49,519 bases of DNA from Candidatus Magasanikiibacteriota bacterium (GTDB lineage: Bacteria; Patescibacteriota; Patescibacteriia; Magasanikbacterales; UBA922): NCBI GenBank assembly GCA_003518365.1, contig DOYU01000008.1:34965-84483 (forward strand), given 5' to 3'. Below are positions 9,736 to 18,569 of this stretch, piece after piece (position 1 is the stretch's first letter; every line of letters starts with the position of its first letter). Position numbers and translations under genes: made by a program. The notes under the pieces are model-generated. The model saw only the letters and a list, made by a program, of their open reading frames with translations. It was not told where the DNA came from and did not search any database.

Positions 9736-9770
9736 AAAAAACAATCCCGATTACATCGGGATTGTTTTTT
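9736..9770. terminator. Bidirectional intrinsic terminator
   Basis: Stem 9741-9750 / 9756-9765 with a 5-base loop, preceded by an A-run and followed by a T-run, so it works in both directions. It separates the convergent surface-protein gene and the copper operon. Confidence 0.9.
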
Positions 9771-9776
9771 TATGTG

Positions 9777-9992
9777 CTATACAACACTATACCCCTCAAT
9801 TGCATTCACAACAGTTGTGATGTGATCTTTTGTTTCTGGTGACGTCGACTCTTGCAATGTGATGCACCCTCTCTCATCAGGCAATAGCTCGATATCTACT
9901 ATCTGCTCTGCCAAGCCAGCATCATCGAGTTCCATGCGAATAATTTTTTTGCATGCGTCGCAGTGCATGCCTTGTACAGTGAGTGTGTTCAT
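9777..9992 (-). CDS. Heavy-metal-associated (CopZ-like) chaperone
   Basis: 71 residues forming a single HMA domain: MNTLTVQGMHCDACKKII carries the CxxC (residues 11-14) that binds Cu(I) or another soft metal. Such proteins ferry copper to P-type ATPases. It is the last gene of the minus-strand copper operon, 15 bp after the HMA/TauE-like fusion gene. Length and fold match free-standing CopZ proteins; the rest of the domain is somewhat more acidic than usual. Confidence 0.85.
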   Translation of the reverse strand: MNTLTVQGMHCDACKKIIRMELDDAGLAEQIVDIELLPDERGCITLQESTSPETKDHITTVVNAIEGYSVV

Positions 9993-10007
9993 ATAGTATA
10001 AGAAGAA

Positions 10008-11414
10008 TTATTCAACGCGCAAGGTGACTGGCGGTACCATACCCATTGAGCACGTGATTTTATAGGTTCCTTTTGCTGGCGAACCCAGATCAATGATATT
10101 CTGTCCTAGTTTCAACTCAGTAAATCCATTGATCAACCCACGCGCAGATAAGAAGACACCACAGCCTTGGATGCCTTGATCATCCACAACAAGTTTCGTC
10201 GGTACCCCAGCCTGAATTGTAGCAGAACTTGTCAATGTGTACTTGAATCCTTTTGCCACCATACTGACAACTTGTTCCCCGTCTGTGTTCACGACCGAGG
10301 AAGCAATCGGAGCAGCCGTGTCCGGTCGTGCAAACACATCACTCACACTTGGGAATCCAAGGACATTGAATTGGCCATTCACATTGTAGGAGGCAAAAAT
10401 GACCAAGATGACTCCTGCATAAAAAGAAAATGCTCTGCTTCGATTTGGATTTTTTGTCCCCTGGACACTTGCGACGCCTATGAACAAGAGTGGAATCATG
10501 GTACCAAGCACAAACAAGCTCAACATGAGCGCGCCCCGAAGTGCACTGCCAGACGTGAGCGCAATCCCCTGCGCAATGAGCGTAAACCCACATGGCAAGA
10601 GCACTGTCCCTGCACCAACAGCAAAAGGAAGCTGGCTTCCACTCTGCCCATTCCCTTTGGCAATGCGTCTTGTGATGATTTTTGGCATCCGCAGTTGAAA
10701 GCGTTGCGCCCATGATACGCCTGCCATTTGCAACCCGATAAGGAGCATGACAACCGAAACAAGAATTGTGATGAATGCGTAAACAGTCACGTTTTCAAAT
10801 GCTACGGCTTTTCCAACAGCACCGAGCACACCCCCAAGCAGTGCATAGGCAAACAAACGTCCACCGTGAAAAAAGAAATGAGGTCTCATCTTTGTGAAAG
10901 CACTTGCTTCATATCCTGATTGCTCATTCCAATTTTTGGTCATGGAAAGCAGGATACCTCCTATCAATGCAGCACAGCTCGACAGTCCGGCGACAAGCCC
11001 GAAGACAAAGAATACGCCAAGTGAAGAACTGTCTGTCACACTCACATAGCTGGCAATGCCGGTTTGTTGTATGAGGGCAAGCACGAGAAAGACGAGTGCT
11101 ACTTTTGTAAGGCCGCCCAGCATACGCTTTAATCGGCGTTTGTCTATTTGAATGCCTTTTCCTTCTTGCACATAGAGCAATGGTTCTCGTTTTTGTGTTG
11201 GTTTTGTGTCAGAAAAAGTATAGCCATCAGACTGAAACCAGGTATTCAATTCATTTGCTAGAGGCATTCTTCCGTCACACTCTATACGCAATGTCCCATT
11301 GCCAAGTGACGCATCCGCGACGTGTACTCCTTTTTCTTTTAAGATTCTTTTTTCTATCAAGAGTTCACAGGACGCACAATGCATCCCGGTTATATAATAT
11401 TGTTTTTCATTCAT
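10008..11414 (-). CDS. HMA / TauE-SafE-like membrane / cupredoxin-like fusion protein
   Basis: 468 residues. Residues 1-70 are an HMA domain with GMHCASC; residues about 105-345 hold six to seven membrane segments of the sulfite-exporter TauE/SafE (UreH/CcdA-like) type, including GLVAGLSSCAALIGG and VLLPCGFTLIAQG, whose paired Cys/Pro positions resemble CcdA/DsbD. The C-terminal 90 residues look like a cupredoxin-type beta domain with two cysteines (GIQGCGVFL and KITCSMGM) giving a Cys-Met-rich copper site. Two-bp spacing to copA and the shared HMA domain imply copper delivery or export across the membrane. Cargo could alternatively be reducing equivalents. Confidence 0.8.
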   Translation of the reverse strand: MNEKQYYITGMHCASCELLIEKRILKEKGVHVADASLGNGTLRIECDGRMPLANELNTWFQSDGYTFSDTKPTQKREPLLYVQEGKGIQIDKRRLKRMLGGLTKVALVFLVLALIQQTGIASYVSVTDSSSLGVFFVFGLVAGLSSCAALIGGILLSMTKNWNEQSGYEASAFTKMRPHFFFHGGRLFAYALLGGVLGAVGKAVAFENVTVYAFITILVSVVMLLIGLQMAGVSWAQRFQLRMPKIITRRIAKGNGQSGSQLPFAVGAGTVLLPCGFTLIAQGIALTSGSALRGALMLSLFVLGTMIPLLFIGVASVQGTKNPNRSRAFSFYAGVILVIFASYNVNGQFNVLGFPSVSDVFARPDTAAPIASSVVNTDGEQVVSMVAKGFKYTLTSSATIQAGVPTKLVVDDQGIQGCGVFLSARGLINGFTELKLGQNIIDLGSPAKGTYKITCSMGMVPPVTLRVE

Positions 11415-11415
11415 A

Positions 11416-13785
11416 TTAGGTACGAATCATTTTAAGTCTTAGACTATTCATCACGACAGACACAGAACTAAATGCCATAGCCGCACTCGCAATAATAGGT
11501 GACAGCAATAAACCAAACGCAGGATAGAGCAGTCCGGCAGCAACAGGAATAGCAATGATATTGTATCCAAATGCCCAAAACAAATTTTGTTTGACGACAC
11601 GCAGTGTCATCTTGGATATCTGAATCGTCTCGATAACTTTATCGAGTGTCCCCTGGACAAGCACAATATCCCCGGCCTCTATCGCAACATCCGTGCCAGT
11701 TCCCATTGCAATGCCAATGTCAGCTTGGGCAAGCGCTGGTGCGTCATTGATACCGTCACCGACCATGGCAATCACCTTGCCCGGATACTGTGCCTGCAAC
11801 GCTGTGATGTTCTTTGCTTTATCTGCTGGCAAGACCTCGGCAATGATTGTATCAATGCCCAGCTGTGCACCAATGGCTTCGGCAGTGCGCTGATTGTCAC
11901 CTGTCATGAGAGCTACGTTGATACCAAGCGCATGGAGTGATGCAACCGCGCGAGCTGATTCTTCTTTGATCGTATCAGCAAGTGCAAAGACAGCCACATG
12001 CACCCCACCCACAGCCATGAAAATCGTTGTCTTTCCTGCATCAATGAATGTCATGGCCTGAGTATGCAAGGAAGGATTCAGAGACACACCTTCTTCATCC
12101 ATAAGCCGTTTATTCCCGAGGAGAATAGTCGTCGCATCGAGCATACCAGACACGCCACGTCCTTCTTTCGCGATGAACGAGACCACTTCAGAGGTCGTGT
12201 CTTTTCCCCCCGCCGCTGCCACGTATGCAGCAATCGCATCAGAGAGCGGATGCTCAGACAAATGTTCAATAGCATACGCATAGAGGAACAAACGATCTTG
12301 CGTTTCGCCCTCTGCAATGACGACATCTGTCACTTCCGGTTTTCCTTTTGTAAGGGTACCTGTTTTGTCAAACACAATCGTATGTATGGTATGTGCTTTT
12401 TCGAGTGCTTCGGCATCTTTTATGAGGATGCCTTTTGCCGCCGCTTTTCCTGTACCAACCATCACTGCCGTCGGTGTCGCAAGGCCAAGCGCGCAAGGGC
12501 ATGCAATGATCAAGATCGTCGTCGCAATATAGACTGCGAGCTGAAATACACTCACGTCAGCGCCAAGTAGGCCAAGCCGCGGCGCAGCAAATGCCCAAAA
12601 GAGTGCCATGATGATCGCGATCGCGATAACAATCGGGACAAACACGCCAGATACTTTGTCAGCTAATTTTTGAATCGGTGCTGTCGTACCTTGGGCTGCT
12701 TCGACCATGGCAATAATACGTGAGAGCATCGTCTCGCTGCCCACATGGTCGGCACGAAACTGAAACGTACTTGTTTTGTTGATCGTCGCGCCGATAACAA
12801 CAGCGCCTTCTTGTTTTTCAACAGGAATAGATTCGCCCGTGACCATGGATTCATCAATCGTACTTGATCCTTTGGTAATAGTGCCATCAACAGGAATTTT
12901 TTCTCCCGGACGCACAACAATCGTATCGCCTGCCAAAACTTCACTCACAGGGATACGTACTTCTTCTCCACCTCTCAGAACTACGGCTTCTTTTGCTTGC
13001 AATTCAAAGAGTGCTTTTACGGCGTCACTGGTCTTTGCCTTTGCGCGCGCTTCAAGAAGTCGCCCGAGCAAAATGAAAAACGCAATAAACACCGCTGCTT
13101 CATAAAAGACATCACTCGCCACGTCGCCAAACAGTGTTGGCAGGAACGTGACAAGTGTAGAAAACAGCCACGCAGTGAAAGTGCCGAGCGCGATCAGTGT
13201 ATCCATATTCGCACTTTTTACTTTGAGCGCACGCAAGGCACTGGCAAAAAATCGTTTTCCTCCCCAAAACAGAATCGGCGTGGCAAGCAAAAATTGCAAC
13301 AAAAACAATGCATTGACTCGGTAGGTATCACCAAACGAGACAAACCCAAGCAATGGCGCGCCCACCATCACCTCTTGCCCAAGGGAACGGAATCCCATAA
13401 AGACCATAAGAAAGAGAAATGGCAATGAACCAAGCCCTACCCACAGGACTGTTTTTTTCAGTGCTTGATATTCTTTTTGTTTGAGTGCAGAAGCGTGATT
13501 CTTATGATCAGTTGCTTCTGTTTCGTGCATGCGAGCTGCTTCAGGTGGAGACGCCAACACCGTGCCCTCAGCACCGGCAATGAGTTGGTAGCCGCCTGCG
13601 CTCGCAACCGCCGCGGCAATAGCCGGGAGCGTTGCGACGGTCTCGTCATACGAGACGGTCATAGTTTCGCTGGCATAGTTTACATTCACATCTGCAACAC
13701 CAGGCACCTTTGTGACCATTTTTTCAATAAGTGTTTTGCACGATGCGCAATGCATGCCAACAATAGGGTATTGTTCTTTTTTCAT
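11416..13785 (-). CDS. copA: Cu(I)-translocating P1B-type ATPase
   Basis: 789 residues, normal family length. An N-terminal HMA domain (GMHCASC near residue 9) is followed by a variable linker, eight membrane helices, the actuator TGES loop, the CPC transport motif in IIACPCALGLATPTA (about residue 429), the phosphorylation site DKTGTLTKG (Asp about 472), the HP of SEHPLSDAI, and GDGINDAPALAQAD (about 674). Helix pair motifs YN and MAFSSVSVV near the C-terminus identify a Cu(I) (P1B-1) pump. It exports cytosolic copper using ATP. It sits in the middle of a five-gene copper operon. Symbol by family. Confidence 0.95.
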   Translation of the reverse strand: MKKEQYPIVGMHCASCKTLIEKMVTKVPGVADVNVNYASETMTVSYDETVATLPAIAAAVASAGGYQLIAGAEGTVLASPPEAARMHETEATDHKNHASALKQKEYQALKKTVLWVGLGSLPFLFLMVFMGFRSLGQEVMVGAPLLGFVSFGDTYRVNALFLLQFLLATPILFWGGKRFFASALRALKVKSANMDTLIALGTFTAWLFSTLVTFLPTLFGDVASDVFYEAAVFIAFFILLGRLLEARAKAKTSDAVKALFELQAKEAVVLRGGEEVRIPVSEVLAGDTIVVRPGEKIPVDGTITKGSSTIDESMVTGESIPVEKQEGAVVIGATINKTSTFQFRADHVGSETMLSRIIAMVEAAQGTTAPIQKLADKVSGVFVPIVIAIAIIMALFWAFAAPRLGLLGADVSVFQLAVYIATTILIIACPCALGLATPTAVMVGTGKAAAKGILIKDAEALEKAHTIHTIVFDKTGTLTKGKPEVTDVVIAEGETQDRLFLYAYAIEHLSEHPLSDAIAAYVAAAGGKDTTSEVVSFIAKEGRGVSGMLDATTILLGNKRLMDEEGVSLNPSLHTQAMTFIDAGKTTIFMAVGGVHVAVFALADTIKEESARAVASLHALGINVALMTGDNQRTAEAIGAQLGIDTIIAEVLPADKAKNITALQAQYPGKVIAMVGDGINDAPALAQADIGIAMGTGTDVAIEAGDIVLVQGTLDKVIETIQISKMTLRVVKQNLFWAFGYNIIAIPVAAGLLYPAFGLLLSPIIASAAMAFSSVSVVMNSLRLKMIRT

Positions 13786-13788
13786 AGA

Positions 13789-13917
13789 TTAGAGAACAAA
13801 ACGGAATAAGAGGAAAAAGAATCCAAGTGATGTAATCGTAAAAAACGATACCACAACACCGAGGATAAAGAGCTGTCCTTTTGGCAACATGTCTAAGAGA
13901 GATTTTTTTTCTGACAT
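13789..13917 (-). CDS. 42-residue single-pass membrane protein of the copper operon
   Basis: A short gene missed by usual length cut-offs. ATG at 13915-13917, stop TAA at 13789-13791, three bp before copA. The protein starts MSEKKSLLDMLPKG and then has one long hydrophobic helix (about residues 15-40) ending in Arg-Phe-Val-Leu. Tight spacing to copA and the clean hydrophobic helix support translation. It could be a small regulatory subunit of the ATPase, comparable in size to other small membrane partners of P-type pumps; that role is inference. Confidence 0.6.
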   Translation of the reverse strand: MSEKKSLLDMLPKGQLFILGVVVSFFTITSLGFFFLLFRFVL

Positions 13918-13992
13918 AAAAAAGTGAAAGAATAACAATCTATGCAATCAAAAAACGAGTATGCAAAAAAACACACACGTTCAACAACCCTC

Positions 13993-14415
13993 TTACCAAA
14001 TTTTTGCATGAAGTATTCCCTCTGAAAATAATCGAGGAAACAAGAACGAAAAGTATGTCCCCTGCTCTCCCCACCGGCGGGCATACAGTGCTATTCGCTC
14101 GGAGACTGAGGAAACAGTCTTGAGGGTGAACAAAGAAAAAACAATCAGTGCAAAAAAGATCATGATAAACACCCCTATCTGTTCTACAATCGTCGCAACA
14201 ATACTATGATGCTCGTCCCCACCAACGTCTTGCGCAGGCTGCGGTGTCTCGGCTGTGCCACAACAGCCAGGTGTATACATTGAGGTATCATGTGATGCAT
14301 GTGCATTCTCTGCCAAAAATCCATGCCCAATCATGCCAATATTAAAACCAAAACACGACCATGCAAGGGCGAAGAGAAGAAAAAACGCAATTCGTTTGGG
14401 TGTAGGGCGTTTCAT
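13993..14415 (-). CDS. Putative metal-binding membrane protein, first gene of copper operon
   Basis: 140 residues. N-terminal hydrophobic signal/anchor (about residues 9-32), then an external loop with HASHD, a CCG pair, and DEHHS that could ligate copper, then a second membrane helix (about residues 73-96) and a basic C-terminus. No known family recognised. It precedes the 42-residue gene and copA on the same strand, so it probably acts in copper sensing or binding at the membrane. A TATAAA lies only a few bases before its ATG, so the operon mRNA might be almost leaderless. Confidence 0.65.
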   Translation of the reverse strand: MKRPTPKRIAFFLLFALAWSCFGFNIGMIGHGFLAENAHASHDTSMYTPGCCGTAETPQPAQDVGGDEHHSIVATIVEQIGVFIMIFFALIVFSLFTLKTVSSVSERIALYARRWGEQGTYFSFLFPRLFSEGILHAKIW

Positions 14416-14495
14416 ATATGTTTATATCCTACCAAATAGACAAACAAAATACCAGCCCACGAATGTCTTGGGTGAACAAGCCATACAAAATAAAA

Positions 14496-14517
14496 ACACC
14501 CCGCGAATGCGGGATGT
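14496..14517 (-). terminator. Intrinsic terminator of the CxxC/RGG gene
   Basis: Nine-bp stem (one G-U pair) 14496-14504 / 14509-14517 with a 4-base loop followed on the minus strand by TTTTATTTTG. It lies 37 bp past the stop of the 14554-15192 gene and separates it from the copper operon downstream. Confidence 0.85.
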
Positions 14518-14553
14518 CTTTGTGAGGACGACGAACAGTGTCGCATCACGTCG

Positions 14554-15192
14554 TTACTTTTTCTTTTTTGCGACTGCTTTTTTTGCTACTTTTTTTTCTT
14601 TCTTTTCAGCAGTTGCTTTTTCTTTTTTCTCTGCTTTCACCTCTTTAACGGCTTTTTTTGTATCCTTTTTTGTTTTCTTTTCAGTTGGTGCGTCTTCTGA
14701 AAATGATACCACTTCTTTTGCGTAAGGAACTTTTGTGCCTTCAAGCAATGCCAAAATTTTGTCCATCTTCAGGTGCAATGAATCAAGTTGTTTTTGAGAA
14801 AGTCCACTTGATTGTGGGGCGCTTGGTGCACTACTTCCCCCACTAAAACTTTTTTCAAAGCTGCGTTCTGTGCGTTCGTATGGTTTTTTTGACGCAAACT
14901 TGTCTCCACCACCTTGGTTTTTGAAACAATCGCGGCAATAGACTGGTTGCGTACCACTTGGTTTGAATGGTACTTCACATTTGTCGCCACAGCCATCACA
15001 TGTTGCTGGAAACATTTTCTTTGGTCCATCACTGCGTCCACCACCAAAACTTGGTCGTGATCCACTGTCTCGTCGGCCACCAAAACTTGGTCGTGATCCG
15101 CGATCACGGTCGCCATATGAGCGTCCGCCACCACCAAATCCTCTATCTCCGCCGCTGCTTCTGTCACTTTTGAATGAGTTAAAATTGCCCAT
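14554..15192 (-). CDS. CxxC zinc-ribbon protein with Gly/Arg-rich N-terminus and Lys/Ala tail
   Basis: Start chosen at ATG 15190-15192 (MGNFNSFKSDRSSGG); the longer upstream reading lacks family character. Residues 8-58 are an RGG-like repeat (SRPSFGG repeated), residues about 60-90 a zinc ribbon with CDGCGDKCEVPF and CRDCF, and the last 60 residues a Lys/Ala/Glu-rich tail. This architecture is widespread in CPR genomes and unnamed. The RGG plus basic tail suggests nucleic-acid binding and possibly phase-separating behaviour, both inference. Monocistronic with its own terminator. Confidence 0.85.
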   Translation of the reverse strand: MGNFNSFKSDRSSGGDRGFGGGGRSYGDRDRGSRPSFGGRRDSGSRPSFGGGRSDGPKKMFPATCDGCGDKCEVPFKPSGTQPVYCRDCFKNQGGGDKFASKKPYERTERSFEKSFSGGSSAPSAPQSSGLSQKQLDSLHLKMDKILALLEGTKVPYAKEVVSFSEDAPTEKKTKKDTKKAVKEVKAEKKEKATAEKKEKKVAKKAVAKKKK

Positions 15193-15287
15193 ATAATCTG
15201 TTCTATACTTAATGAATAGCGAACGTAAACCACAGCATAGCACAATTTTTTAGAAAAAGCAAGGGGCAAAGCAAGATATTTCTATAT

Positions 15288-15785
15288 TTAAGAAGAAATA
15301 TGTTTTTTGGACCGTACCAAGAGCATACTATTCACCACTCCTACGGTAATACAGAGCACACCACTACTGTATCCAACGACCGCCATACCAAATTCATATT
15401 CCCATCCAAGAGAAGAATCTGAAACCATGAAAAAATATCCGATGTTCACTACTGCATACATAGCAGGAAAAGAAAAACTAAACAAAAAACGTCGAAACGT
15501 ACGCTCCTGCAACAGATAGCGTACACTCCAAAAGAGCACCAGTGCAATAGGAAGAAAGAACGCCACATAAAACGATACAACGTATGGCAAATAATACGGC
15601 GTTTGCTCAAACGCATAGCTTTCTACAAAAGAATTCTCCACTGGCAACATAGTATCTGTGACTATTTGTTCTCCATACGATTGCATATACCTCTGATCCA
15701 GCGTACTAAAAATTTGTCCCAGCATATTGAGCCCAATCATAAGACCAACGAGCAAACCAAGATACCATCCAAGAGAATATTTCAT
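15288..15785 (-). CDS. Four-helix membrane protein, unknown
   Basis: 165 residues with hydrophobic segments at about 7-25, 65-85, 98-117 and 134-152 and a basic C-terminus (RSKKH). A soluble loop with many Tyr/Glu lies between helices 1 and 2. I do not recognise the family. It starts 11 bp after the rlmN stop on the same strand, so it is probably translated from the same mRNA. Confidence 0.65.
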   Translation of the reverse strand: MKYSLGWYLGLLVGLMIGLNMLGQIFSTLDQRYMQSYGEQIVTDTMLPVENSFVESYAFEQTPYYLPYVVSFYVAFFLPIALVLFWSVRYLLQERTFRRFLFSFSFPAMYAVVNIGYFFMVSDSSLGWEYEFGMAVVGYSSGVLCITVGVVNSMLLVRSKKHISS

Positions 15786-15796
15786 ACAACTTTTAT

Positions 15797-16837
15797 TTAC
15801 GAACTACTGAGCGCAAGCTGTCCGCATGCCGCAGCGATATCATCCCCCATGGTCTTGCGTTCTGTCACGTTGATATCATGATCACGAAGAATTTGTTTGA
15901 AGGCATCGATACGCACACGCTCGGTACGAGTAAAAGTTTTGCCAAGCACAGGGTTGTATGGGATGACATTTACTTTTGCCACTGCCGTTTTTACAATATA
16001 GCTCGCAAGTTCACGCGCCAATGCAGGCGTGTCATTGACATGAGAGATGAGGGTATATTCAAATGTAAGATGATGGCGGCGATTGCCGAGCAATTGCTGA
16101 TAGCGATGGGACCAGGCAGCAAGTTTTTTGATAAAATCTGGTACTGTCGTTGGTACAATTTCTTCACGGCGTTCTTGATTTGCACTATGGAGTGAAATCG
16201 TGATACGCACTGGTGGCCACTCTGGATCTGAAAGCAACTTTTCCATTTGCGTGAGCACGCCCACCGTCGATACCATGATTTTTGTTGGTCCAAGATCTGT
16301 ATACGTGAGCCATGTATGAATTGCTTGTTTTACATTTTCATAATTTGCCATCGGCTCTCCCATGCCCATGAACACAATATTGGAAATACGTTGTGGCAGT
16401 TCAGGTTTTGTCTGTAAAAATTCTCGCCAAAAACGATATTGATCCATGATCTCATCACTGTGCATGCTGCGCTTGAGTCCCATCGTGCCGGTCGCGCAAA
16501 AGGTACATTTCATGGCACACCCAATCTGACTCGACACACAGATCGTCCACTGCCCTTTCCTATTTGCCATGAGGACTGATTCAAAATTTTTGTCGTCGGC
16601 AGTTTTCAGCACAGCCTTGTACGTATCTTCTAGTTTACTTTCAAACATCTCTACAAGTGCAATACTCATCCAAGGGATATGTTCTGACAATGTCGTCCGC
16701 ATGGCGAGTGGGAGTGTGGTCACGTCCTGCCAAGAAGAAACAGTGATATCAAAAAGCGCCTTGTTGATTTGATCAAAACGAAATTTTGGAACATTTCCAA
16801 GAAGCTCGGTAATTGTTTCAGCGCGGCTTTTATACAT
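15797..16837 (-). CDS. rlmN: 23S rRNA (adenine-2503-C2)-methyltransferase / tRNA methyltransferase RlmN
   Basis: 346-residue radical-SAM enzyme of usual length. The radical-SAM cluster motif is in GCAMKCTFCATG (three cysteines, about residue 110), followed by NIVFMGMGEPM, the SLHSANQ and the second catalytic cysteine in DIAAACGQL near the C-terminus. It methylates C2 of A2503 in 23S rRNA and A37 of some tRNAs. It lies in a minus-strand cluster between the small basic ORF and the membrane protein gene. Confidence 0.95.
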   Translation of the reverse strand: MYKSRAETITELLGNVPKFRFDQINKALFDITVSSWQDVTTLPLAMRTTLSEHIPWMSIALVEMFESKLEDTYKAVLKTADDKNFESVLMANRKGQWTICVSSQIGCAMKCTFCATGTMGLKRSMHSDEIMDQYRFWREFLQTKPELPQRISNIVFMGMGEPMANYENVKQAIHTWLTYTDLGPTKIMVSTVGVLTQMEKLLSDPEWPPVRITISLHSANQERREEIVPTTVPDFIKKLAAWSHRYQQLLGNRRHHLTFEYTLISHVNDTPALARELASYIVKTAVAKVNVIPYNPVLGKTFTRTERVRIDAFKQILRDHDINVTERKTMGDDIAAACGQLALSSS

Positions 16838-16845
16838 ACTGAAGG

Positions 16846-17037
16846 CTAACTTCCAGATTTACTATCTCTATTTCCCATACTCCGCTGTCGAGAGGCACCT
16901 TTTGTACTGTTTTTTTTTGCACGCATGCCACTATGTCCATACGATTTTGTATATTGGCTGGTATCATAAGGCACCGGCGCAGTATCAGAAGACGTGCCGT
17001 TTTGTTTTTTCATGTGTTTGAGGACTTTGTGGAGCAT
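16846..17037 (-). CDS. Small basic, probably disordered protein
   Basis: 63 residues (or 55 from the internal ATG at 17013). Rich in Lys, Ser, Gly and Arg, with no hydrophobic core. It ends 8 bp before rlmN on the same strand, suggesting co-translation. No family recognised. Composition and coupling support translation, but conservation would be needed to confirm it. Confidence 0.45.
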   Translation of the reverse strand: MLHKVLKHMKKQNGTSSDTAPVPYDTSQYTKSYGHSGMRAKKNSTKGASRQRSMGNRDSKSGS

Positions 17038-17115
17038 AGCGGTTCAGGATAGAAAGGAGTTGAAGACTATATCACAGAAAAAGAAACCTTGCAAGATAGC
17101 GACCACACAGAGATT

Positions 17116-17784
17116 CTACACTTTCTTTTTGAAAATTGAATGTATTAAAACCGAACCGTTTGGTGAGGCGACAACATCTTTACTTTGCCAAACTAAATCG
17201 AAATCATCACCCAAAAAATTGTTAAGCACCTCCTGATTGAAGAAATGATCGTACGTCCAGTACCCACTAGCATCCATGACTTTATTCCACAGTCTACCTT
17301 CTTTTTTTGGATCAAATCCTTTTTTTTCAGAATCATCAGAAAAAGCCCCCAGATAATACAATCCATTTGGCTTCAATACTCGTAGTAGCCCTTTCTTATA
17401 CGCAGTCCAATTTTCTTCAGGAATGTGATGAAGCAATCCTCTGTCAAATATAGCATCAAATTGCAGGTCATCGTAGGGATAATCGAGGGCATTGCCAACA
17501 ATAAATTGGGCAGACATTCCAGCTTTATTTGCTTTTTGTCTTGCTTTTTCTATGGCTAACGGAGATCCATCAATTCCGTACACATCATAACCTTGTTCTG
17601 AAAAATAAATGGAAGCCCAGCCATCTCCACAGCCCATATCCAATAGTGAACCTTTTGGAGTTTGTTCATGAACCAACTCTACAAATTTCTTAACTTCAAC
17701 AGGGATATCTGTTCTTGCCCAAGGGGTGTTATCATCTTGATATTTTGCATCAAATCTTTTGACAATTTGCTCAATAAGTTTCAT
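17116..17784 (-). CDS. SAM-dependent class I methyltransferase
   Basis: Start chosen at ATG 17782-17784 (MKLIEQIVKRFDAKYQ); upstream residues fall in a GC hairpin and are unlikely to be coding. 222 residues with Rossmann motif I LLDMGCGDGWASIYF, motif II YGIDGSPLAIEKA, FDRGLLHHIP (motif IV) and VLKPNGLYYLG (motif V), typical of the Methyltransf_25/11 group. Substrate unknown. The gene is preceded by a hairpin (17801-17836) inside a block duplicated at 18570. Confidence 0.8.
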   Translation of the reverse strand: MKLIEQIVKRFDAKYQDDNTPWARTDIPVEVKKFVELVHEQTPKGSLLDMGCGDGWASIYFSEQGYDVYGIDGSPLAIEKARQKANKAGMSAQFIVGNALDYPYDDLQFDAIFDRGLLHHIPEENWTAYKKGLLRVLKPNGLYYLGAFSDDSEKKGFDPKKEGRLWNKVMDASGYWTYDHFFNQEVLNNFLGDDFDLVWQSKDVVASPNGSVLIHSIFKKKV

Positions 17785-17792
17785 ATAATGGT

Positions 17793-17928
17793 AGTTTATC
17801 AGCCGGCTCCATAGTCCCGCAGGGCTGTGGAGCCAAACTGCCACAATAGCTATATCGATAGTACCCCTTCTCCTTGAACTCGTCAATCAAAAAATCAGCG
17901 TATATAGCTGATTTTCTAAAACTCTCCC
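17793..17928. repeat. Duplicated spacer block with terminator (copy 1)
   Basis: Contains a GCCGGCT start, a strong hairpin (17801-17836, arms GGCTCCATAG / CTGTGGAGCC), a CGATAGTACC core, and a terminator hairpin around AAAATCAGC / GCTGATTTT near 17895-17922. A diverged copy without the inner hairpin occupies about 18570-18652, on the other side of the SET gene, in the same orientation. The terminator works in either direction. Confidence 0.7.
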
Positions 17929-17979
17929 CACTCAACCATTCTCAAACACTTTGTTTCATTGCCATCTTGTTTTGTCAGA

Positions 17980-18501
17980 TTATTTTATCGTTGTTCTTAC
18001 TTTTTTTTCTTTTGTGACTGTCAAATACTCATTCCAGTTCAGATGCATTTTCATATCTAGGATATATTTTGACGTATAATCAATATATTTTTTCATTCTC
18101 CATGCAGGCATATCCTGGTAGGGCTTTACCACCTTGCGACAATTTTTTGCTTTGCAAACACACGTCATATGCCACAAGGGATATGTTTCGCTTAGGGCAT
18201 AATCGATAGTCACCTCTTCGCCTTTCTTCAGATCTCTCATAGCAACAATTCTATTTTTACCTTTTACTCCTGCCGTTGGACTACAGCAATGGTTCAAATA
18301 TTCGCCTGCTGAGCCTTTGCGTGGCACAATCCATTTGGCATACCCACATTGTAGAGCATTGGGGTGATACCACCAATATCCCGAGGTGAAAGTAATTTCT
18401 TTTCCAGAAAAAATAAAGATCGTTTCATCTTTTTTTATATCTCGAGTGAGGAAAATTCCTCTCCCTTGAATACCTGATGTATCAATACGATATTTTTTCA
18501 T
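17980..18501 (-). CDS. SET-domain protein lysine methyltransferase-like
   Basis: 173 residues from ATG 18499-18501 (MKKYRIDTSGIQGRG). The SET signature is present: GRGIFLTRDIKKDETIF, the Tyr/cofactor region YLNHCCSPTAG (equivalent of NHSxxPN), and GEEVTIDYAL, followed by a post-SET-like cysteine cluster CVCKAKNC. SET enzymes transfer methyl groups from SAM to lysine side chains. In bacteria targets are rarely known. The gene is flanked by the duplicated terminator block, hinting at insertion as a unit. Confidence 0.8.
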   Translation of the reverse strand: MKKYRIDTSGIQGRGIFLTRDIKKDETIFIFSGKEITFTSGYWWYHPNALQCGYAKWIVPRKGSAGEYLNHCCSPTAGVKGKNRIVAMRDLKKGEEVTIDYALSETYPLWHMTCVCKAKNCRKVVKPYQDMPAWRMKKYIDYTSKYILDMKMHLNWNEYLTVTKEKKVRTTIK

Positions 18502-18569
18502 AGAAAAAATTGCAATAAGCATGATTTGTCCAGGAATAGACCAATACTATCATATCATGTGTGTTCTAT

